Below, piece after piece: positions 58,663 through 64,000 of a stretch of 64,000 nt of DNA (position 1 is its first letter; each line of letters opens with the position of its first letter). The stretch lies in assembly GCF_000367345.1 (NCBI RefSeq), contig NZ_BARE01000017.1:85963-149962 (forward strand). The letters are read 5' to 3'. The notes beneath the pieces were generated by a model, which did no database searches, was not told where the DNA came from, and saw only the letters and a program-made list of their open reading frames with translations. The DNA is from Sphingobium xenophagum NBRC 107872 (GTDB lineage: Bacteria > Pseudomonadota > Alphaproteobacteria > Sphingomonadales > Sphingomonadaceae). The position numbers and the translations under genes are program-made.

Positions 58663-59838
58663 ATGCGTCTCCCCGGTCCGTCCGAAATCTTTGCCCTGTT
58701 CGACGATGCGCGCGTGCGCGGCGCAGCCCCGGCGCGACTCTATCGCGATCCGGTCGGCATCATTGCAGCCCATCGCATGGAGGAGGTCCAGCCCGCGCTC
58801 GACCGGCTGGCCGATGCGCGGGAAAATGGCCTGCATGTCGCGGGCTATATGACCTATGAAGCGGGGCTGGCGCTGGAAGACAGGCTCGCGCCGGTCGCCG
58901 CTCGCGCAGAGGCAAAGGGCGGTGCCACGCCGTTGCTGTGGTTCGGCCTGTTCGAAGGCGTCCGGCTGATCGCGCCGGGGACGCTGCCCGACCTGCTGCC
59001 CGATCCCGCCGGGGCCAGCGTGACGCCGCCCCGCCCGCTGATCGACGAAGCCGAATATCGCGCGGCGTTCGACGCGGTGCAGGACTATATTCGCGCGGGC
59101 GACATTTATCAGGCGAACCTGACCTTCCCCTGCGAAACCAGGGTGAGCGGCGATCCGATGGCGCTCTATGCCGCGGTCCGGCCCCGCGCGGCGGCGGGCT
59201 ATGGCGGGGTGATCCGCACCGGGGGGCAGGCGTTGCTGTCCTTCTCGCCCGAACTCTTCTTCACGCTGGTACGCGGCCAGCTGACCGCGCGCCCGATGAA
59301 GGGCACCGCCACGCGCCATGCCGAAGCGGATCAGGACGCGGCGCTTGCCCGATGGTTGCAGGGCGACGCCAAGCAGCGCGCGGAAAATCTGATGATCGTC
59401 GACCTGCTGCGCAACGATCTGTCGCGGGTGTCGCGCGCGGGCAGCGTGACCGTGCCGGACCTGTTCAAGGTGGAAAGCTATCCGACCGTCCATCAGCTGG
59501 TGTCGACCGTGCGTGCGCGCATCCTGCCCGGCCTGTCGCCGGTCGATGTGCTGCGGGTGCTGTTCCCCTGCGGATCGATCACCGGCGCGCCCAAGGTGCG
59601 GGCGATGGAGATACTCGACGCGCTCGAACCCCATGCACGCGGCGTCTATACCGGATCGATGGGCTGGATCGACCCGGATGGCGACGCCGCCTTCAACGTC
59701 GCGATCCGCACGCTGACGATCGATGAGGGCGCGGGCGTCGGGCGGCTGGGGCTTGGCTCTGGTCTGGTGGTGGATTCAGAGGCTGGCTCTGAGTGGGCGG
59801 AATGTCTGGCCAAGGGGCGGTTTCTTGCGGGCGCTTGA
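58663..59838 (+). CDS. pabB: Aminodeoxychorismate synthase component I
   Basis: A 391-residue chorismate-binding enzyme that makes 4-amino-4-deoxychorismate for folate. It has the AFRAxxD-type region (YIRAGDIYQANLTF), PELFFTLVRGQLTARPMKGT and the C-terminal signature PCGSITGAPKVRAMEIL and GVYTGSMGWID. A glutaminase partner (pabA) is not in the window. Followed 33 nt later by a PabC-like gene. Confidence 0.9.
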   Translation: MRLPGPSEIFALFDDARVRGAAPARLYRDPVGIIAAHRMEEVQPALDRLADARENGLHVAGYMTYEAGLALEDRLAPVAARAEAKGGATPLLWFGLFEGVRLIAPGTLPDLLPDPAGASVTPPRPLIDEAEYRAAFDAVQDYIRAGDIYQANLTFPCETRVSGDPMALYAAVRPRAAAGYGGVIRTGGQALLSFSPELFFTLVRGQLTARPMKGTATRHAEADQDAALARWLQGDAKQRAENLMIVDLLRNDLSRVSRAGSVTVPDLFKVESYPTVHQLVSTVRARILPGLSPVDVLRVLFPCGSITGAPKVRAMEILDALEPHARGVYTGSMGWIDPDGDAAFNVAIRTLTIDEGAGVGRLGLGSGLVVDSEAGSEWAECLAKGRFLAGA

Positions 59839-59871
59839 CATATTGGCCGCCAAAGGTTTGGAATAGCGCGA

Positions 59872-60495
59872 ATGTCACTGGCTGATGGACGCTATGATCT
59901 GCTCGAAACCATGGCCTTCGACCCGCTCGAAGGCATCAGGTTGCTGGAGCTGCACCTTGCCCGGTTGAAGGCGAGCGCCGATGCGCTTGGCTTCGCCTTC
60001 GATCGCCATGGCGTGCGCAATGAATTGCAGGCCGCGACCTTCCGTTTGCGCGACCATAGCCGGGTGCGGCTGATGGTGTCGCGTGGCGGGGCGGTGGCGA
60101 TCGAGGTGCGCGACCGGATCGCCTGGCCGGGCGCGATCGTGCCGGTCAAGGTCGTGCCGCGCCATGCGCCCGCCGACGACCTGCGCCTGCTGCACAAGAC
60201 CACCGACCGTTCGCTCTACCGCGATGCGCTGCAACGCGGCGGCACCTATGAAGTCGCGCTGATCGATGCGCAGGGCTATCTCACCGAATGCTGCTTCTCC
60301 TCGATCTTTGTCGAGCGGGGCGACAAATTGCTCACCCCGCCGCGATCGCGCGGGTTGCTGCCCGGCATCCTGCGCCAGAGCCTGATCGACATGGGCGAGG
60401 CGGTGGAGGCCGATCTTCGCCCGCATGATCTCGACGATGGCTTCTTCATCGGCAATGCCGCGCGCGGCATGGTCGCCGCGACACTGGCGCATTAG
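59872..60495 (+). CDS. Class IV aminotransferase (PabC-like aminodeoxychorismate lyase)
   Basis: A 207-residue PLP enzyme of fold type IV. The Schiff-base Lys lies in RLLHKTTDRSLYRDAL, and EVALIDAQGYLTECCFSSIFVE and GLLPGILRQSLID follow. Adjacent to pabB, so it most likely releases pyruvate from aminodeoxychorismate to give 4-aminobenzoate. It is shorter than E. coli PabC, which adds doubt; it could be a D-amino-acid aminotransferase. Confidence 0.8.
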   Translation: MSLADGRYDLLETMAFDPLEGIRLLELHLARLKASADALGFAFDRHGVRNELQAATFRLRDHSRVRLMVSRGGAVAIEVRDRIAWPGAIVPVKVVPRHAPADDLRLLHKTTDRSLYRDALQRGGTYEVALIDAQGYLTECCFSSIFVERGDKLLTPPRSRGLLPGILRQSLIDMGEAVEADLRPHDLDDGFFIGNAARGMVAATLAH

Positions 60496-60622
60496 CCACA
60501 TCATTCTGCCGTAAAGCCAGGAAGCGGCAACTGGCTGGTTGCCCCTGCGTCCGTTGCGCACTAAGGACCGCCGCGTCCGCTAATGTTGCGGGCGTTGGGG
60601 ATTCTTTCGAAAGATTGTTGTC

Positions 60623-61825
60623 ATGAGCCAGACTTCCGCCGCCCTTGGTCGTATCCAGCCGTCCGCCACGCTCGCCATGAGCGCGCGCGTGAATGCGCTC
60701 AAGGCGCAGGGCGTGGACGTGATTGGCCTGTCGGCCGGGGAGCCGGATTTCGACACGCCCGATTTCGTCAAGGAAGCGGGCATTGCCGCCATTCGCAACA
60801 ACTTGACCCGCTATACCGACGTGGACGGCACCGCCGACGTCAAGGAAGCGGTGATGTTCAAATTTCAGCGCGACAATGGCCTGACCTACAAGCGCAGCCA
60901 GATCACGGTCAATTCCGGCGGCAAGCACACCTTGTTCAACGCGCTGGTCGCCACCGTTGACGCGGGCGATGAAGTCATCATCCCGGCGCCTTATTGGGTG
61001 AGCTATCCCGACATCGTGAATTTCGCTGGCGGCACGCCGGTATTCATCGAAGGTCCGGCGAGCCAGGGCTACAAGATCACCGCCGCCCAGCTGGAAGCGG
61101 CGATCACCCCGCGCACCAAATGGGTGATGCTCAATTCGCCGTCCAACCCCTCCGGCGCGGCCTATTCGGCGGCGGAGCTGAAGGAACTGGCGGACGTGCT
61201 GCTGCGCCATCCCCATGTCCTCATCATGACCGACGATATGTATGAGCATGTCTGGTACGCGACGACCCCCTTCGCCACCATCGCGCAGGTCTGCCCGGAA
61301 CTGTATGACCGCACGCTGACGGTCAATGGCTGTTCCAAGGCTTTCTCGATGACCGGCTGGCGCATCGGTTTTGCCGGTGGCCCCGAATGGATCATCAAGG
61401 CGATGGGCAAGCTGCAATCGCAGTCGACCAGCAACCCTTGTTCGATCAGCCAGGCCGCCGCCGTCGCCGCGCTCACCGGGCCGCAGGATTTTCTGGAAGA
61501 GCGCAACGCCGCGTTCAAGAAGCGCCGCGACATGGTCGTCGCGATGCTCAATGACGCGCCGGGCCTCGACTGCCCGACGCCCGAAGGCGCTTTCTATGTC
61601 TATCCCGACGCCAGCGGCGTGATCGGCAAGGTGACGCCCAAGGGGGTGACGATCGACAGCGACGAAACGCTGATCGGCTATTTCCTGGACGAGGCCAAGG
61701 TCGCCGCCGTCCATGGCGCAGCCTTCGGCCTCTCGCCCGCCTTCCGCATCAGCTATGCGACGTCGGAAGAGGTGCTGAAAAAGGCCTGCACCCGCATCCA
61801 GGAAGCCTGCGCCGCTCTGAAATAA
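60623..61825 (+). CDS. Pyridoxal-phosphate aspartate aminotransferase (class I, I-gamma type)
   Basis: A 400-residue aminotransferase. Lys239 in VNGCSKAFSMTGWRIGF is the PLP lysine. MSARVNALKAQGVDVIGLSAGEPDFDTPDF, NSPSNPSGAAYSA and FRISYATSEEVL are typical of the alphaproteobacterial AatA type. It transfers amino groups between aspartate and 2-oxoglutarate. It stands alone, with its own promoter region in the 127-nt gap. Confidence 0.9.
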   Translation: MSQTSAALGRIQPSATLAMSARVNALKAQGVDVIGLSAGEPDFDTPDFVKEAGIAAIRNNLTRYTDVDGTADVKEAVMFKFQRDNGLTYKRSQITVNSGGKHTLFNALVATVDAGDEVIIPAPYWVSYPDIVNFAGGTPVFIEGPASQGYKITAAQLEAAITPRTKWVMLNSPSNPSGAAYSAAELKELADVLLRHPHVLIMTDDMYEHVWYATTPFATIAQVCPELYDRTLTVNGCSKAFSMTGWRIGFAGGPEWIIKAMGKLQSQSTSNPCSISQAAAVAALTGPQDFLEERNAAFKKRRDMVVAMLNDAPGLDCPTPEGAFYVYPDASGVIGKVTPKGVTIDSDETLIGYFLDEAKVAAVHGAAFGLSPAFRISYATSEEVLKKACTRIQEACAALK

Positions 61826-62183
61826 ACCTCCCCGGCACGGGACTTTCCGCTTTCTCTCTACCGTCATGCTGAACGTGTTTCAGCATCCATTGTGTCCCAC
61901 CAGCCGCCGCTTGATCTGGCGCGATGGACCCTGAAACAAGTTCAGGGTGACGAAAAGGGAAACGGTCCTTTTCCACCCGCGCCGTCTTGCAGGCAGCGCG
62001 GAACGCTCTATATCCGCGTTGCATAACGAAACTGATTGAAGGCGACTCTCCGTTCGTCGTTCTGTTTCTTGCCTCTGTCGAAAGCCGCACCCGCGCGGCG
62101 CGATATTCAGCAAGGGGCAAGGCACGGGGATGTAACCGATCGGCCTGATCAGCCGAAACCAAAGAATAAGAAAGGCACAGGCC
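61826..62183. other. Gene-free stretch with two repeat-B copies
   Basis: 358 bases between the aminotransferase and the small membrane protein. The left part carries the two inverted repeat-B elements (61862-61952). The right part is the leader of the small membrane protein and msrA. No gene is seen. Confidence 0.55.
61862..61952. repeat. Two repeat-B copies in inverted orientation
   Basis: Copy B2 (61862-61890) is inverted; copy B3 (61924-61952) is direct. Each pairs GCTGAA or CCTGAA with TTCAGC or TTCAGG across a 5-nt loop. Together they form a BIME-like doublet with a 33-nt centre. The third copy is at 45318-45346. Confidence 0.75.
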
Positions 62184-62336
62184 ATGATGACGTTTTTGAA
62201 ATCCGATTTATTCCTGCGCTTTCTGGGCGGGTTTGCGATCGGTGCAGTCGGCATGGTCATGCTCCAGCCCGATGAACAACCGATCCTCAGTTCCCCGGCG
62301 ATCGCCGCGACCAGCGCCCATCATGCGGCGCGCTGA
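62184..62336 (+). CDS. Small 50-aa single-span membrane protein upstream of msrA
   Basis: Translation gives MMTFLKSDLFLRFLGGF, then AIGAVGMVMLQPDEQ and a polar tail AIAATSAHHAAR. One membrane helix. GAAAGGCACAGGCC precedes it. Its core (LRFLGGFAIGAVGMV) resembles the 36-residue protein at 17694 (RRFLVGFAIGGVAIG). Its stop overlaps the msrA ATG region (62323-62336), so the two are coupled. Function unknown. Confidence 0.6.
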   Translation: MMTFLKSDLFLRFLGGFAIGAVGMVMLQPDEQPILSSPAIAATSAHHAAR

Positions 62337-62994
62337 CGGCATCGCCCTTGCCATTTTCGCGGCGATCGCCGTCGCGTCCCCGGTGCGCGCCGAGCGCCCG
62401 GTCCTTGCCCCTGTCGCCACCATCGACGCCGCGCCCACCCGCAGCCTTGAAACCGCGATATTCGCAGGCGGCTGCTATTGGGGCGTCGAAGGCGTCTTTT
62501 CCCATGTAAAGGGCGTCCAGCTCGTCAAGTCAGGCTTTGCCGGAGGCCCGCGCAACCGCCGCGTCGACTATGATATGGTCAGCGGCGGCGACACCGGCTT
62601 TGCCGAAGCCGTCCGCGTCACCTACGATCCCAAACAGGTCAGCTACGCCACGCTGCTGCGCATCTTCTTCTCGGTCATCGCCGATCCCACGACGCTCAAC
62701 TATCAGGGGCCGGACCATGGCACCCAATATCGCAGCGCGCTCTTTCCGCTGAACGCCGAACAGGCCAAGGCCGCGACCGCCTATCTGGCGCAACTCGACA
62801 AGGCCGGCCTGTGGCGCGACCCGGTAGTGACCAGGGTGGAGCGCTTCACCGGCTTTCAGGACGCCGACGCCTATCATCAGGACTTCATGCGCAAAAACCC
62901 GCGCCATCCCTACATCCTGCGCTGGGACGCCCCCAAGCTGGCGGCGTTCAAGGCGATGTTCCCGGCGCTGTATCGGGATAAACCGTCGGCTTGA
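62323..62994 (+). CDS. msrA: Exported peptide-methionine (S)-S-oxide reductase
   Basis: A 223-residue MsrA. Start ATG at 62323 gives MRRADGIALAIFAAIAVASPVRA, a signal peptide, so the enzyme should act in the periplasm. The catalytic motif is GGCYWG with Cys51; GGPRNRRVDYDMVSGGDTGFAEAVRV and GPDHGTQYRS follow. It repairs oxidised methionine. It overlaps the small membrane protein by 14 nt, suggesting a joint role in envelope protein repair, which is an inference. Confidence 0.9.
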   Translation: MRRADGIALAIFAAIAVASPVRAERPVLAPVATIDAAPTRSLETAIFAGGCYWGVEGVFSHVKGVQLVKSGFAGGPRNRRVDYDMVSGGDTGFAEAVRVTYDPKQVSYATLLRIFFSVIADPTTLNYQGPDHGTQYRSALFPLNAEQAKAATAYLAQLDKAGLWRDPVVTRVERFTGFQDADAYHQDFMRKNPRHPYILRWDAPKLAAFKAMFPALYRDKPSA

Positions 62995-63112
62995 GGCGGT
63001 TTGGGGGGATAGCCGATAGGGGAAAGCTCGGTTCGATGCTTAGATCAATGGAAAGCTGCCGTTTGCGCGGCGTCGCCCACCGATCCAAGCCTAGTTCGCC
63101 TCGCCACCCTTT

Positions 63113-63841
63113 TCACACCTGAAATGGCTCGAAGACGTTGAGCAAAAGTATCTCAATATGATTTGCTACCGCGTTCGGGCCGACCTTTAGGCTATTCGGG
63201 TGACCGCAGCCATTCCGTAGCTTAAGGCCCTTAAGCAACTCATCCTTTTGATTCTTGCCTAGAACGCTGATTGCGGCACATCGCTCAAGGAACTTTTCCT
63301 CGCCCATGCGGCCAACGCCGTCCTCATTGACAGCGTCTTTCCATTTCGCATCTACAGACTTCGCGGAGGCGTTGAAGGCCGCAAGGTGATTGGCGACGAC
63401 AACTCTATGCAGAACATCGACAGCAGCGAGCCACGACATGACAACCGCCGAGCGATACAAGGCACTCTCGTGGCACTTGATCGCCTCTTCAACAAACGCG
63501 CGCGTATTATAATTGATTATCTTGCCTAGGTGAGCTCGAAGGTCCGTCGCGACTTGCATCGCGGCGGGGCTAAGCGATGTGACGCCTAGGTTGCGGAGAT
63601 ATGCCTTGCCTGACTCCGTTAGCTCCCACCCCTCTGGCACACGAATAGCGAGTCCCTTGCTTTTGCCTAGTGAAGCGGAGGGGTTCCAAGTCTTGCCGAT
63701 CTTCAGCCCAGCTTCGGCCCCGCGCTCCCGTATACCGGCGAGCTTTGTGGGAGCGTCAAACGTGGCCAGTATCAATAGCAGCTTATCAAGCTGCTTGAGT
63801 TCCTTGTGGAGCCATTGTTTAAGATCAGACTCACTCAGCAA
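63113..63841 (-). CDS. Putative winged-helix HEPN protein
   Basis: A 242-residue AT-richer gene. The N-terminal part (about 1-90) looks like a winged-helix fold: LKQWLHKELKQLDKLLLIL, then VPEGWELTESGKAYLRNLG. The C-terminal part (about 105-235) is helical with HESALYRSAVVMSWLAAVDVLHRVVV and ends with LKLRNGCGHPNS, which holds an Arg209-x4-His214 motif of the HEPN RNase superfamily. HEPN proteins often act as toxins or defence nucleases, but none is shown for this gene. The start is TTG at 63841; its N-terminus overlaps the upstream gene's stop (63831). Confidence 0.6.
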   Translation of the reverse strand: MLSESDLKQWLHKELKQLDKLLLILATFDAPTKLAGIRERGAEAGLKIGKTWNPSASLGKSKGLAIRVPEGWELTESGKAYLRNLGVTSLSPAAMQVATDLRAHLGKIINYNTRAFVEEAIKCHESALYRSAVVMSWLAAVDVLHRVVVANHLAAFNASAKSVDAKWKDAVNEDGVGRMGEEKFLERCAAISVLGKNQKDELLKGLKLRNGCGHPNSLKVGPNAVANHIEILLLNVFEPFQV

Positions 63842-64000
63842 CTTGCGATCTCAGTACTGCAAGTTCCTGTGACTTAAGTGCGTATGTGCCATTGTTCAGC
63901 TGGTTCAGCTTGCTGCCGCTAAGGGACTTAAGGGCGGTGCTCAGATTAGACCCAATATTTTGATTGTAATAGCTGGTTGCTGACTTCATGGTGTCAAGTA
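63831..64000 (-). CDS. C-terminal part of an unknown gene running off the window
   Basis: The last 56 codons of a gene whose stop (63831-63833) overlaps the HEPN-like gene start. The visible translation contains MKSATSYYNQNIGSNLSTAL and ends ELAVLRSQVAE. An ATG at 63989 is present but there is too little sequence to decide whether it is the start. AT-rich, helical; no family assignable. Confidence 0.5.
   Translation of the reverse strand, partial: LDTMKSATSYYNQNIGSNLSTALKSLSGSKLNQLNNGTYALKSQELAVLRSQVAE

Overview
This window is a chromosomal segment of an alphaproteobacterium, almost certainly a member of the Sphingomonadaceae and probably close to Sphingobium. The evidence is the high-GC codon usage, the hisB-hisH-hisA-hisF-hisE gene order, an alphaproteobacterial SspB, class II DAHP synthase, a sphingomonad-type YcbB-like L,D-transpeptidase, a bactofilin/M23 peptidase pair and the short GC-rich palindromic intergenic repeats. 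I saw no rRNA, tRNA, CRISPR array, prophage or transposase gene. The genus is an inference from gene content.

Layout. 1-2.1 kb holds the 5' part of a murein L,D-transpeptidase, a histone-deacetylase-family hydrolase and a membrane protein. 2.1-6.8 kb is a histidine operon on the minus strand, broken in three places: a REP-like doublet between hisH and hisA, a plus-strand MerR/DUF433-DUF5615 toxin-antitoxin cassette between hisA and hisF whose toxin carries an in-frame TGA, and a small PEP-CTERM protein gene between hisF and hisE. 6.9-21.9 kb is mostly housekeeping: sspB, fumC, gmk, a MidA-type methyltransferase, lgt, Ppx/GppA, rlmE, comM/yifB, a bactofilin with an M23 endopeptidase, and a PAS-GGDEF-EAL protein. 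Small unknown proteins lie between them.

22.0-39.2 kb is one long plus-strand block of translation genes: rpsL-rpsG-fusA-tuf-rpsJ-rplC-D-W-B-rpsS-rplV-rpsC-rplP-rpmC-rpsQ-rplN-X-E-rpsN-H-rplF-R-rpsE-rpmD-rplO-secY-adk. It has a good promoter before rpsL, a strong hairpin after tuf, a 314-nt leader before rplC and an internal intrinsic-terminator-like hairpin between rpmD and rplO. The usual rpsM-rpsK-rpoA-rplQ tail is absent after adk.

39.2-50.6 kb mixes core genes (an SRPBCC protein, an acyltransferase, a CsgG/HfaB-like protein, lepA, a RoxA-like ribosomal oxygenase next to RluE) with accessory DNA: an AT-richer orphan gene, an intact MazEF-type module, an HTH gene with a perfect palindrome at its start codon, and a sequence able to fold into a three-way junction. 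50.7-63.0 kb holds class II aroG, a Rap1a/Tai-like protein, a cytochrome b561-YceI fusion, a TonB-dependent receptor, a thioesterase, a DUF983 protein, pabB and pabC-like genes, an aspartate aminotransferase and an exported MsrA. The right edge (63.1-64.0 kb) is AT-richer accessory DNA with a putative winged-helix/HEPN protein overlapping an upstream gene that runs off the window.

Most interesting observations: two dissimilarly placed small single-membrane-span proteins (36 and 50 aa) that share a core segment and were each found between annotated genes; the nonsense-broken toxin inside his; the putative wHTH-HEPN gene pair at the edge; the shared palindromic core in front of the HTH and SNase-like genes; and the three-way-junction element. 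None of these has been tested against a database here.
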